DNA of 64,000 nucleotides from Sulfotelmatobacter sp049792875 (GTDB lineage: Bacteria > Acidobacteriota > Terriglobia > Terriglobales > Acidobacteriaceae). The DNA lies in NCBI GenBank assembly GCA_049792875.1, contig JBARBI010000015.1, forward strand, positions 1 through 64,000, given 5' to 3'. Position numbers and translations under genes: made by a program. Numbering within the stretch: the first letter of the stretch is position 1; each line of letters opens with the position of its first letter. Below are positions 43,116 through 51,324 of this stretch, in pieces. Under the pieces are notes generated by a model. The model was not told the DNA's origin and ran no database searches. It saw nothing but the letters and a program-made list of their open reading frames with translations.

Positions 43116-44777
43116 TTACGCGTGGCCCCAGCCGCCGCCGCCTGGAGTTTCAATCTTAATCCGCTCGCCGCGGCGCAGGCGGGTGCTGAACTTCGCAGGC
43201 ATCGTCTCGACAGAGCCGTCCTGGCGGGTGATGAAGGTCTTCCCTGGCGCTCCGTCTGCTCCTCCAGAGAGGCCCCATGGTCCGCGCGTGCGCCGGTCGG
43301 CCAACAATGTTACTTCGCAGTCCGTGAGGACCTCAATCTCGCGAACAATCCCGTCGCCGCCGCGAAACTTCCCCCGCCCGCCGCTGTCTGAGCGCAGGGA
43401 ATACTGACGCACCCGCAGCGGATAAGCATACTCGAGCGCCTCCGCCGGGGTGTTCAGCGAGTTCGTCATGTGCGTGTGCACGCCCGAAACGCCGGACTTT
43501 CCAGGGCGGGCACCCATCCCGCCCGCCACGGTTTCGTAATACGCGAACGGCTCGCGCGTGCGCGGATCAATGCCACCGATGGTCAAATTGTTCATCGTCC
43601 CTGAAGCCGCCGCCGGGATGCGATCCGGAATCGCCCGCGCCAACGCCCGCAATACGACGTCGACAATGCGTTGAGATGTTTCAACATTCCCTCCTGCGAC
43701 CGCCGCAGGAGGTCGCGCGTTCACAATGGTTCCTTCGGGCGCGATGACCTGGATCGGCCGCATTAGTCCCGCCGCAGCGGGAACGTCTTCCGCCAGCAGG
43801 CACCGAAACACGTAGAAGCATGCCGAATAGGTAATCGCGGCGACGGCATTCACGCTGCCCGCAACCTGTAGAGCGCTCCCGCTGAAGTCGACAGTGACCA
43901 TTGGTTCTGGGGAGATGGTTCTTCGACCCGCCCGGGCCGGGTCCCTTCGACTGCGCTCCGGGCAGGCTCCGACCCGGCCCCACACTTTGACCACTACTGC
44001 AATCTTCACCGGACGGTCGTTGATTCCATCCCCATCCAGGAAATCCTCGGCCCGGTACTCCCCAGTCGGCACGCGCTGCAAGAACGCGCGCATCAGTTCA
44101 TCGGAATAATCCAGCAGATGGCCAGTCGCACGCCGGGCCCGCTTTATGCCATAGCGCGAGCAAACCTCGCGCAGGCGTTCGGCGCCCGTGTGGCAAGCAG
44201 CAATCTGCGCCCCCAGGTCGCCTTCACGCTCTTGAGGCGTGCGCACGTTGTTGAGCAACATCGCGAGCACATCCGCGTCCATCGCCCCCTGCCGCATCAA
44301 TTTCACCGGAGGGATGCGTACCCCTTCCTGGTAAATTTCGCGGCAGAGCCCCATGGAACCGGGATAAGCTCCGCCCACGTCGGCATGGTGAGCCCGGGAC
44401 GCTACATAAAAATCGGGGCTTGTGTGGCGCGGGTGCTCTCTCCCGCGTTCCGCCACATACACCGGCGCTACCAGCGTGATGTCGGGCAGATGTGTCCCGC
44501 CACGAAAGGGATCGTTCAGCATTACCACGTCCCCCGGTTCCATCGGGCCAGCGTCAATCGCGGCCCGCACCGACATCGGCATCGATCCCAAATGCACCGG
44601 CATGTGGTCACCCATGGCAATGACCTCACCTGCGCCGTCGAAAACTGCGCAGGAGTAATCGCGCCGCTCCTTGATATTCGGGGAAAACGCGGTGCGCCGC
44701 AGCGCCGCACCCATCTCCTCCGCGATGGAGTGATAGAGGCTTTTGAAGATTTCCAGTTCGACCGGATCGCGCCGCAT
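43116..44777 (-). CDS. Hydantoinase B/oxoprolinase-family protein with an in-frame repeat insertion
   Basis: 553 residues. The HyuB core is present: DPVELEIFKSLYHSIAEEMGAALRRTAFS at the start, GDVVMLNDPFRGGTHLPDITLV, VDFSGSALQVAGSVNAV, GTMNNLTIGG and the glycine-rich SGGADGAPGK end. These proteins, with a HyuA partner, hydrolyse hydantoins or 5-oxoproline in an ATP-dependent way. No hyuA is in the window. Between KIAVVVKVWG and MVTVDFSG the protein contains RVGACPERSRRDPARAG, the translation of a hairpin repeat (43934-43980). The start at 44777 is the Met before the conserved RRDPVELEIF. Confidence 0.9.
   Translation of the reverse strand: MRRDPVELEIFKSLYHSIAEEMGAALRRTAFSPNIKERRDYSCAVFDGAGEVIAMGDHMPVHLGSMPMSVRAAIDAGPMEPGDVVMLNDPFRGGTHLPDITLVAPVYVAERGREHPRHTSPDFYVASRAHHADVGGAYPGSMGLCREIYQEGVRIPPVKLMRQGAMDADVLAMLLNNVRTPQEREGDLGAQIAACHTGAERLREVCSRYGIKRARRATGHLLDYSDELMRAFLQRVPTGEYRAEDFLDGDGINDRPVKIAVVVKVWGRVGACPERSRRDPARAGRRTISPEPMVTVDFSGSALQVAGSVNAVAAITYSACFYVFRCLLAEDVPAAAGLMRPIQVIAPEGTIVNARPPAAVAGGNVETSQRIVDVVLRALARAIPDRIPAAASGTMNNLTIGGIDPRTREPFAYYETVAGGMGARPGKSGVSGVHTHMTNSLNTPAEALEYAYPLRVRQYSLRSDSGGRGKFRGGDGIVREIEVLTDCEVTLLADRRTRGPWGLSGGADGAPGKTFITRQDGSVETMPAKFSTRLRRGERIKIETPGGGGWGHA
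43934..43980. repeat. Family D hairpin repeat inside hyuB
   Basis: Perfect outer arms GGGCCGGGTC (43934-43943) and GACCCGGCCC (43971-43980) enclose CCTTCGACTGCGCTCCGGGC then AGGCTCC. The core matches the intergenic copy at 3747. It is translated as ACPERSRR in the minus strand and keeps the frame. Confidence 0.75.
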
Positions 44778-44968
44778 GAGGCGCAGTGTACTGGATTTGT
44801 CGTCAGGCCGCATCCGCGAGGGGGCCGGTCTTGGCTGTCAGGTGTCAGGAGTCAGCAGAGTCTGATTGCGGCTTATCGTGACGACTTGATTGCGCCGGAG
44901 TCGTGCGGCTCCAGACCTAAGTCTGACTCTTCCGGCCAGCAAAAGGCGAGTATTCCTACAGAATTGTG

Positions 44969-45000
44969 TTGACACTTTGTTCATACTGCCGCAATATCTT
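44969..45000 (+). promoter_or_regulatory. Promoter of the lysine-rich mini-gene
   Basis: TTGACA (44969-44974) is a perfect -35. The -10 is ambiguous: CAATAT at 17 bp (44992-44997) or TATCTT at 20 bp (44995-45000). It points to the small gene at 45105. Confidence 0.55.
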
Positions 45001-45104
45001 GGGATATAGGACCATGACCTACTATGCGTAGGGTTGGTCTTTCAAGTACAAGGGCCCCTAGTCCACAACCTTTGCAAGGGAAAATCGTTCACGGAGGAAC
45101 CTTC

Positions 45105-45143
45105 ATGGCAACGAAGAAGAAGGCAAAAAAGAAGAAACACTAA
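45105..45143 (+). CDS. 12-residue lysine-rich peptide MATKKKAKKKKH
   Basis: The ATG at 45105 lies 7 bases after GGAGG (45093-45097). The open frame reads MATKKKAKKKKH and stops at 45143. Seven of twelve residues are lysine. It has its own consensus -35 region, about 100 bases of leader and two hairpins downstream: AGCGAGG-AAATC-CCTCGCT (45149-45167) and a full terminator (45188-45227). Such a short isolated coding unit suggests either a tiny nucleic-acid-binding peptide or a small RNA that happens to carry a frame. Too short for homology-based assignment. Confidence 0.5.
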   Translation: MATKKKAKKKKH

Positions 45144-45187
45144 GCGTCAGCGAGGAAATCCCTCGCTTACACAATGATTTCTCACCG

Positions 45188-45227
45188 GCCTCTTAAGAGA
45201 AGCACCTCTTGAGGGGCTTTTCCTTTT
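45188..45227 (+). terminator. Intrinsic terminator of the mini-gene
   Basis: GCCTCTTAAGAG (45188-45199) pairs with CTCTTGAGGGGC (45206-45217) over 12 bp with two G-T wobbles and a 6-base loop, then TTTTCCTTTT. Confidence 0.8.
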
Positions 45228-45386
45228 GGTCTGAGAACGGTGGGTGGAATGCAGGCCTCGACGCGGTTTTCGGTTCGGCTCAATTGACCTGCCCGGGAGC
45301 CAAGCGGGCGAGAAATTCTTCGCTGCCCTGCCGCACCTGTGTGTCACAATAGGCAGACCACGCGGCACTTGCAGGGTGAAGCGAAA

Positions 45387-45791
45387 ATGGCGGCGCGAAC
45401 AAAGGGCACAGCGAAGCACAAGGCGGATGAGATCCTCATCCCCGACAAGCTTTATTTCCGCATCGGCGAAGTGGCCACGCTATGTCACTTGCCGGCTTAC
45501 GTGCTGCGCTTCTGGGAGTCCGAGTTTCCGCAACTGAAGCCGGTGAAGAGCAGCACGGGACAGCGCATGTACCGCAAGCGTGATGTGGAGAGCGTGCTAC
45601 GCATCAAGCAACTGCTCTACGAGCAGGGATTCACCATCTCCGGCGCGCGCCAGCAACTGCGCACGGAAAGCAAGACCGACAAGACCCAGTCTGCTATTCT
45701 TTTTCCATCCCATTCGGCGCCCGAGATCCAGCACATCCGCCAGGGCTTGCGCGAAATTCTGAACCTACTTTCGGCCCGCCGTACCGGATAG
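45387..45791 (+). CDS. MerR-family transcriptional regulator
   Basis: 134 residues. A lysine-rich lead (MAARTKGTAKHKADEILIPD) precedes the MerR winged helix: KLYFRIGEVATLCHLPAYVLRFWESEFPQLKP, GQRMYRKRDVESVLRIKQLLYEQGFTISGARQQL. The FWE variant and the lack of C-terminal cysteines place it among the non-metal MerR proteins that accompany housekeeping genes in many phyla. A short C-terminal helix (IRQGLREILNLL) may dimerise it. Ligand and target unknown. Confidence 0.88.
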   Translation: MAARTKGTAKHKADEILIPDKLYFRIGEVATLCHLPAYVLRFWESEFPQLKPVKSSTGQRMYRKRDVESVLRIKQLLYEQGFTISGARQQLRTESKTDKTQSAILFPSHSAPEIQHIRQGLREILNLLSARRTG

Positions 45792-45817
45792 TTGCAAGGT
45801 GCTGGGCGCTCTGGCTT

Positions 45818-47521
45818 CTAGGCTTCCACCCAGTTGCTACGTTCCAGAATCGTCGGCGGCTCGTAAGTTTTCCCGCGAGCCAGGCGTCTTTCCTCGCGCC
45901 GCGTCGTCCACAGCAAGACGGGACCGAGCAACGCGGGAAGCATCCGCGACCATATTCCGGATTCCTCGCGGAATTCGTGCCGCAGCTCGCGAATCTGTTC
46001 GCTTACCTTGCGATCCACCTCCCGGAACTGCCGTTCCATGGCCCACAACGCCGAACTGTACACGCCGCTCAGCCTTCCCATCTCGCGGGCAAAGCGAGCC
46101 CGCACGCGTGCGTCGGGCGAGTCTTTGTAGCGCTTCCATCCCGCCAGCAAGGTGCGAGAAATGCGGTAGAGGCTCGGCCCGTTGAGCTGGAAGTCGCGCC
46201 AGAACGCCCAGTCGAGAAAGCGCTTGGAGTCCTCCCGCGAAATCGCCGCATGCTTGAAGTTGAATTTGAACTGGCCGTGAACGTCAGCATAGTCCACATC
46301 GCTTAACAGGCGGCCCTGTTCCGCCATCTGCTGGTAGAGCGGAGTTCCCGGGACGGGAGTGTAGAGCATGAACTGGTGGAAGTCGGTGTCGTGCGATACG
46401 GCGTGCTCGATCTCGGCCATGATGTTATCCGGGGTGTGGTGTTCCAGCCCGATGATGGTCGATCCCTGGACGCGAATCCCATGTTCGCGCAGTTCGCGCG
46501 TCAGTTGCCGCGTATCGGATCCCTGCAGCTTGCTGTAGCCGGCGCGCGGAGACTCCAGGCCCATCCACAACCACGACACACCCAGCTCCACCAACTCCTG
46601 CATGGTGTATTGGCGGATGGCATTGGCGGAGGCAAACACCGACAGCGCCCAGCTCTTGTTCGCCTGTTTCATTCGTTCCAGCAGGCGCATGGCGCGCTTG
46701 CGATGCAGCAGAAAATTTTCGTCCATGACGAAAAACGAGCTGACTTTTAGCTCGTCCTCCATGCGGCTCATGATGTCAAATAGTTCGTCGCCCGACTCGT
46801 AGAAGTTGACGAACTTGCCCTTGCCCCCAAAGAATGCCGACGTAGTGCAGAAGTTGCACCCCATGGGGCAGCCAACAGAAGGAATAATTGTTGCCGCGGT
46901 CGCGCCCTTGCGTTCCGGCAGGCGGATGCCCATGATGCGAGTGCGCATTCCGGAAACAATCGCGGGATGCCGGATCGGGGCACTTTCGTCTTCGCCCAGA
47001 TAACGTCGCATCCAGGAAACGCCTTCGCCCTTCACGATGTGATCGGCGTCGATCATCTGCTCGATCCCGGGAATGGCGGCCACATGTCCGCCCACAACGA
47101 TCACGGACTGCGGCGAAAGTTTTCGAGCCATGCGGCACATCTCACGTACTTTGGCCACGTTGACAATGATTCCTGTGATGCCCACCACGTCGTACCGATT
47201 GGTTTGCAGCTGGCGCGCGAATTCGTCGCGTGTGGGGAAGTCGAGCACCGCACACGGCGCGGAGATATTTGCCTGGATCATCATGATGCCCCAGGAGCGG
47301 TGAAACATGCGGAGCGAAAAGCTGCCCTGGGCGCGGGTGACTTGATTGTGGTACAGCTCCATCGGGTTGATCGAGCGGCTGCCGAACTCGTCGTCCTGCG
47401 CATACGGTCCGAAGACCGAGCTCAGGAGGACGCGGGCTTGATTTCCCTTGGGATGTTTGGCGACGCGGCTGGAAAGAGCATTAAGAGGGCTGGCTTCCGG
47501 AACGCTGGTATGAAGTTCCAA
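45818..47521 (-). CDS. B12-binding radical SAM protein
   Basis: 567 residues. The N-terminal cobalamin-binding Rossmann domain (about 90-175) has DVVGITGIIVNVAKVREM and VIVVGGHVAAIPG. The radical SAM domain has IIPSVGCPMGCNFCTTS, whose three cysteines (CxxxCxxC) hold the 4Fe-4S cluster. A C-terminal roughly 120-residue charged region follows (FREVDRKVSEQIRELRHEF), ending with a hydrophobic stretch (MLPALLGPVLLW) that may touch the membrane. Family members methylate unactivated carbons or rearrange lipids, including hopanoid enzymes. The substrate cannot be told from sequence alone. Confidence 0.9.
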   Translation of the reverse strand: MELHTSVPEASPLNALSSRVAKHPKGNQARVLLSSVFGPYAQDDEFGSRSINPMELYHNQVTRAQGSFSLRMFHRSWGIMMIQANISAPCAVLDFPTRDEFARQLQTNRYDVVGITGIIVNVAKVREMCRMARKLSPQSVIVVGGHVAAIPGIEQMIDADHIVKGEGVSWMRRYLGEDESAPIRHPAIVSGMRTRIMGIRLPERKGATAATIIPSVGCPMGCNFCTTSAFFGGKGKFVNFYESGDELFDIMSRMEDELKVSSFFVMDENFLLHRKRAMRLLERMKQANKSWALSVFASANAIRQYTMQELVELGVSWLWMGLESPRAGYSKLQGSDTRQLTRELREHGIRVQGSTIIGLEHHTPDNIMAEIEHAVSHDTDFHQFMLYTPVPGTPLYQQMAEQGRLLSDVDYADVHGQFKFNFKHAAISREDSKRFLDWAFWRDFQLNGPSLYRISRTLLAGWKRYKDSPDARVRARFAREMGRLSGVYSSALWAMERQFREVDRKVSEQIRELRHEFREESGIWSRMLPALLGPVLLWTTRREERRLARGKTYEPPTILERSNWVEA

Positions 47522-47666
47522 TTCTGTTCATCATCCGTTTCTCCCCACATGCCGTTACTGCCATCGTAATGGTGCGCGGCCCCGCTGAAGCCGCTGGTGC
47601 AAAGAAAACACAAAAAGATTACAAAGGCAGGGCACTGGCCCTAAGTGACAGAAAGTGCATTGCAAC

Positions 47667-47696
47667 TTGAACCCGGCTTGCCTTCTGGCCTAGAAT
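47667..47696 (+). promoter_or_regulatory. Sigma-70 promoter of the STAS gene
   Basis: TTGAAC (47667-47672), an 18-bp spacer and TAGAAT (47691-47696). The expected start is about 47703, only three bases before the ATG at 47706. Confidence 0.65.
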
Positions 47697-47705
47697 CGCT
47701 GCGCT

Positions 47706-48053
47706 ATGGCATCAGAACCGCTGGAGATCGAGCGCCTCGACCGGGGAGTCTTGAGCTTCCGCGGCCCATTGACCATGGAGAACGTGTCACCCTTCTTGAA
47801 CGCGGTGCGCCGCGAAGATGCCCCGACGATGATTCTGGACCTCACGGGTGTCCCGTATCTCGATTCTTCGGGGCTGGGATCGCTGGTGAGCGCGTGCACT
47901 TCCTGCGCGAAAGCCGGACGCCGCATCGCGCTTACCGGCGTAAACAAGCGCGTGCAGAAAGTCTTCGAGATTACTCGGGTCGAGCAAGTGTTTCTGATGT
48001 TCCCCACGCTCTCGGACGCACTCGAGGCTTTTACCAACGCCGGGACCGCATAG
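47706..48053 (+). CDS. STAS-domain anti-sigma factor antagonist
   Basis: 115 residues forming one STAS domain. MILDLTGVPYLDSSGLGSLVSACTSC carries the serine that a partner anti-sigma kinase would phosphorylate (DSSGLG). RIALTGVNKRVQKVFEITRVEQVF is the second half. Such proteins release sigma factors by binding their anti-sigma factors. No kinase or sigma gene adjoins it. The promoter at 47667 implies a leader of only about three bases. Confidence 0.9.
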   Translation: MASEPLEIERLDRGVLSFRGPLTMENVSPFLNAVRREDAPTMILDLTGVPYLDSSGLGSLVSACTSCAKAGRRIALTGVNKRVQKVFEITRVEQVFLMFPTLSDALEAFTNAGTA

Positions 48054-48082
48054 CAAGCCTGTCGCGGACTTGGGGAGAGGAA

Positions 48083-48129
48083 GAGCCGGGCTGTGCCCGG
48101 CGGACGGCCGAGGGGCGGCTGTCCCCACA
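48083..48129. repeat. Dispersed hairpin repeat, family A, copy 3
   Basis: AGCCGGGC-TGT-GCCCGGC and GGACGGCCG-AGGGG-CGGCTGTCC, then CCACA. It has the same two-hairpin layout as copy 2 at 20654. The change GGACAGCC to GGACGGCC still pairs through a wobble. Confidence 0.75.
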
Positions 48130-48162
48130 GGAGGCTCCGGGTGGCGAATCAGCTTGCGGACC

Positions 48163-48360
48163 TCACGCGACGCGATCGGGTGAATTCGATTTCTTGCCAG
48201 CGTTGACGGCGTCGAGGCGGATGCGGGTGACTCTAGCCGTTTCTTCCACCAGTTCGCTGGTGAACTTGGCGCCTTCCCCAGCCATCACCGAACCCGCGGC
48301 CAGCGCGAAGCGCAATGCGTCTGCCTGATCTTCGAAATACAAAACAACTTGTCCCGACAT
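48163..48360 (-). CDS. Small hypothetical protein (65 residues)
   Basis: MSGQVVLYFEDQADALRFAL onward, a strand-helix pattern with no cysteines or membrane segment. GGGGAG lies 8 bases before the ATG at 48360, which supports real translation. No family recognised. The residues at the end are charged and probably disordered. It converges on the STAS gene. Confidence 0.5.
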   Translation of the reverse strand: MSGQVVLYFEDQADALRFALAAGSVMAGEGAKFTSELVEETARVTRIRLDAVNAGKKSNSPDRVA

Positions 48361-48610
48361 GACACTTCTCCCCGGGCCCGGAAGCCCCTCAGTCGTGAGC
48401 CACGCGACTGGGAAAGATCCATTCCACCGAAAACGGTGCCTCGACGAAGGGCGCGGAACGCCCTTCTGCTGATTCTCGGGGTGTACCCGGTAGAAGTCAA
48501 AGTGATTCTCTTGGTTCCATATACTCGGGAGGCCACCCCGCCTCCCTGAAGGTCGGGTTCGAGGTTCCGGGGGCTGTTTCGGGTATTATGTTCGTTCTTG
48601 AATCTGACCG

Positions 48611-48803
48611 GTGCGATTCTTACTGGGCGTCACCGCAGCTTTCGTCTTTCTCGCTGCTGCCTGGCCGCAGGATACGGCGGGCGCCGCGGCCGTCGTTGGA
48701 TCGTGGGACGGCGAGTCCAAGTGCACCGTGACACATTCGCCGTTGCCATGATGAGCATGTGCTGCGTCGCATCGGCGCCGAGAAGCAGTTCTACCGCCGC
48801 ATA
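48611..48803 (+). pseudogene. Remnant of a small exported protein gene
   Basis: GTG 48611 opens a signal peptide (VRFLLGVTAAFVFLAAAWPQ), then VVGSWDGESKCTVTHSPLP and a stop. Read one base shifted after SP, the sequence continues CHDEHVLRRIGAEKQFYRRI, and WxGESxCT...CHDEHVLYRI looks like a single conserved block. A one-base insertion near 48745 and loss of the 3' end explain this. TATTAT (48584-48589) may be the old -10. The next gene begins right after. Confidence 0.45.
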
Positions 48804-48846
48804 AGGGTTCGAAAGCTGCCCACCAGGGCGAATCGAAGGAGCGGCC

Positions 48847-49404
48847 GTGCCTGTGCTGATCTGCATGCTCCGTGGCGTCAACGTTGGCGGGCACAACAAG
48901 ATCAAAATGGACGCGCTGCGTACCCTCTCCGTATCCCTCAAATTTGAGGATCCGCGCACCTATGTGCAGAGCGGCAACATCATCTTCCGAACGAAGGAAA
49001 GCAACTCCACTGCACTGGCGAAGAAGATCCAGGATGCGATCGAGCGCACCTTCGGCTTTCGCCCGGAAGTCATCCTGCGCACGACGGATGAGCTGAGAAA
49101 GGCCGTCGCAGCCAGCCCGTTCACCAGCCGTCACGATCTGGAGCCGGGTAAAATCCTGGTCACCTTCCTCGCCGGCGAACCGGGCCCGGAAGCCCACGCC
49201 ACTCTTCGCAGCCTGAAGGCGCATCCCGAAGAATTGCATCTCAAAGGCCGCGAACTCTACATCTATTTCCCCGACGGCGCCGGCAGGTCGAAGCTGCCCT
49301 GGTCGTCGGTAGAGAAACTGCTCAAGACCACCGGCACGGCCCGCAATTGGAACAGCGTCACAAGCATCCTAGCGATCGCAGAAGAGATGGAAGCGGCTCG
49401 CTAG
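48847..49404 (+). CDS. DUF1697-family protein
   Basis: 185 residues. ICMLRGVNVGGHNKIKMDAL and YVQSGNIIFRTKE are the DUF1697 signature, followed by a ferredoxin-like second half (LVTFLAGEPG, LYIYFPDGAGRSKLPW) and ending TARNWNSVTSILAIAEE. Function unknown, but the family is widespread and compact. GTG 48847 is the start. A strong hairpin terminator follows at 49472. Confidence 0.9.
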   Translation: MPVLICMLRGVNVGGHNKIKMDALRTLSVSLKFEDPRTYVQSGNIIFRTKESNSTALAKKIQDAIERTFGFRPEVILRTTDELRKAVAASPFTSRHDLEPGKILVTFLAGEPGPEAHATLRSLKAHPEELHLKGRELYIYFPDGAGRSKLPWSSVEKLLKTTGTARNWNSVTSILAIAEEMEAAR

Positions 49405-49471
49405 TTTCGCCTTGCCAAGTACTCCTTGCGAACTGCCGAGCCCGCACAACAGCTGGAGAGCTTTCCCCAAG

Positions 49472-49503
49472 AATCGTGGGCGGGCGGAACCCCGCCCACG
49501 ATT
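49472..49503. terminator. Hairpin between convergent genes
   Basis: AATCGTGGGCGGG (49472-49484) and CCCGCCCACGATT (49491-49503) are perfect 13-bp arms with the loop CGGAAC. It lies just after the DUF1697 gene and directly before the stop of the convergent beta-helix gene, so it could terminate both. Confidence 0.65.
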
Positions 49504-49509
49504 TACGTG

Positions 49510-51075
49510 CTATTGGCAGATGGTAGCGGCCATGTTCAACACGGTGTTCGGCAGGAAAACGTCGGTAGAGGAAGCGTTACCCTTGGAGATCCCGCAAGCG
49601 CCCTCGTTGATGGAGTTCTTGGTCACGTTGTTGCCACCACCGGAAGAGCTGTCATTCAGCGAGATCGCCGTGCTGCTGCTGTTAATGATCGTATTGCTCT
49701 GCACCACGACACCGCTTGCTGAGTTCAAGCTGATCCCATTCTGAGCCCCGTTGATGCGATTTCCAGTTGCGCTGACATTCGGACCAGCCTGCTGAAAGCC
49801 GATGCCGCCGTTGCTGTCGGCCACGGTGTTGTTGCTGATTGTGCCGCTTTGATTGGGGCCAAAAATGATCGCCTGGCCATTGATGGAGTGAATACTGTTG
49901 CCCAGAACGCTGAGAGTTGAAGTGGTCCCGGATCCATTCTCAGCATAAAAAGCGGCGGCCTGCGGTGGGCAGGAACCCGCGATGTTGCGAATGACGGAAT
50001 TCATCAGCTTGCCGGAAGAAGGAACGCTCGTACTTAGAAATACGACCCCCACAATAGCGCCGGAAGGGCAATTGGAAGTTGTGCCGTCGATGGTGAAGCC
50101 CGTGATATTCACTGGACCGGCGTCCTGCACCGCCACTTGCGCGAAAATGGGTGCCGAAGTCACCGGGCCAGTACCGCTTTGCATGAGCCCGGAGTGGGGA
50201 ACGGTCAGCATTACGGCCTGATTCGTGCCATTGGCGATGCCGGTCAGGTTCACTGGCGCCGAGATCGTAAGCTGTTCAGCATACGTGCCGGGACAAACTT
50301 GCACGGTTGCGCCCGAGGGGACCGCACTCAACGCCGTCTGAATGGAGCCATAAGACTGGAGACTCGTCTTGCAGGCCCCCACTTGCACCGTCTTGGCAGT
50401 CGTCGGCTGAACACTCCACCAGAACTCGAAGTCCACCGAAGTATTCACGACGGACGTATTACTGCCTCCGTTGTTGTTGGCATAAAAGTCGGCAACGTCG
50501 GTGCCCTGGCCAATGTTTGGGCCCGTTCCATCCCAGGTCTGAAACTCAAACGTTCCCTGGAACGGGGTCGCGCTGACGACCTGGAACAATGGGTCTCCGG
50601 CGGCGCCGGTATTGATCCCGATCGCTCCTTTAGTAGTGGTTTCGCCCACCAGGAACCCGGAGCTCAGAAAGCCTGCATTCGCTCCGGTGAAGGGCTGCAC
50701 CTGCACAATGAGCTGAGTGGCGGTACTGACCTGCGAACTGGTGGCCCCGTTGGTGAAGGTCCAGTTCTGAGTCGAGACAAAGGCGATGATGCCGGTGCTC
50801 GGGTTGTAGGAGTAGAAGGCCATGTTGCCGGGACTGACGACGTCCGATTGTGCAACGTTCAATGCAAAATTCACGCCCCAGTAGAGTTGTTGATACGAGG
50901 AACTATTGAAGCCGGTGTAGGAGAAGGTGCCGCCGGTAGGTCCGATCGAATTGCCAGTAAAAGCAATTGTTGCTCCGCCCACTGGCGGGTATCCCATAGT
51001 GTAGGTCGCTGCCTGCGAGTGTGCGGCCGCAAACAGCAGGGCAATTGAAATCACATAGCAGCTTGTCGTTTTCAT
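49510..51075 (-). CDS. Secreted right-handed beta-helix protein
   Basis: 521 residues with signal peptide MKTTSCYVISIALLFAAAHSQA (start 51075, preceded by AGGAGA). The first half (about 25-260) is rich in Thr, Ser, Gly and Phe without a recognised domain. The second half begins SIQTALSAVPSGATVQVCPGTYAEQLTI, the opening of pectate-lyase-like beta-helices, and continues with N-x-I/V repeats (GNSIHSINGQ, NNTVADSNGG, GNRINGAQNG, SNTIINSSS). It may bind or cleave surface polysaccharides. No catalytic residues can be named. Confidence 0.8.
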   Translation of the reverse strand: MKTTSCYVISIALLFAAAHSQAATYTMGYPPVGGATIAFTGNSIGPTGGTFSYTGFNSSSYQQLYWGVNFALNVAQSDVVSPGNMAFYSYNPSTGIIAFVSTQNWTFTNGATSSQVSTATQLIVQVQPFTGANAGFLSSGFLVGETTTKGAIGINTGAAGDPLFQVVSATPFQGTFEFQTWDGTGPNIGQGTDVADFYANNNGGSNTSVVNTSVDFEFWWSVQPTTAKTVQVGACKTSLQSYGSIQTALSAVPSGATVQVCPGTYAEQLTISAPVNLTGIANGTNQAVMLTVPHSGLMQSGTGPVTSAPIFAQVAVQDAGPVNITGFTIDGTTSNCPSGAIVGVVFLSTSVPSSGKLMNSVIRNIAGSCPPQAAAFYAENGSGTTSTLSVLGNSIHSINGQAIIFGPNQSGTISNNTVADSNGGIGFQQAGPNVSATGNRINGAQNGISLNSASGVVVQSNTIINSSSTAISLNDSSSGGGNNVTKNSINEGACGISKGNASSTDVFLPNTVLNMAATICQ

Positions 51076-51324
51076 GATGGTTCTCCTGAGTTGAGATGTG
51101 TCGCGCGCCTGTGACAAGGGCCCGAATTGCGAGATCTGGAAAGGAGCCGACCGGCTTGTCCGGGGAACGATTGGCGTGTAACCCGGAGCCGGTGATACTG
51201 CTGGCATCGCACCAAAGGAAATTTGGTAGGGGGAATGTGCGCCGGAAGTTTATCACAGCGGCCCGGATCGTAGCGGCGTCCCGCTAACCACCCAGCAGTT
51301 TGCTGCGGAAGATTTCGATTTCCG

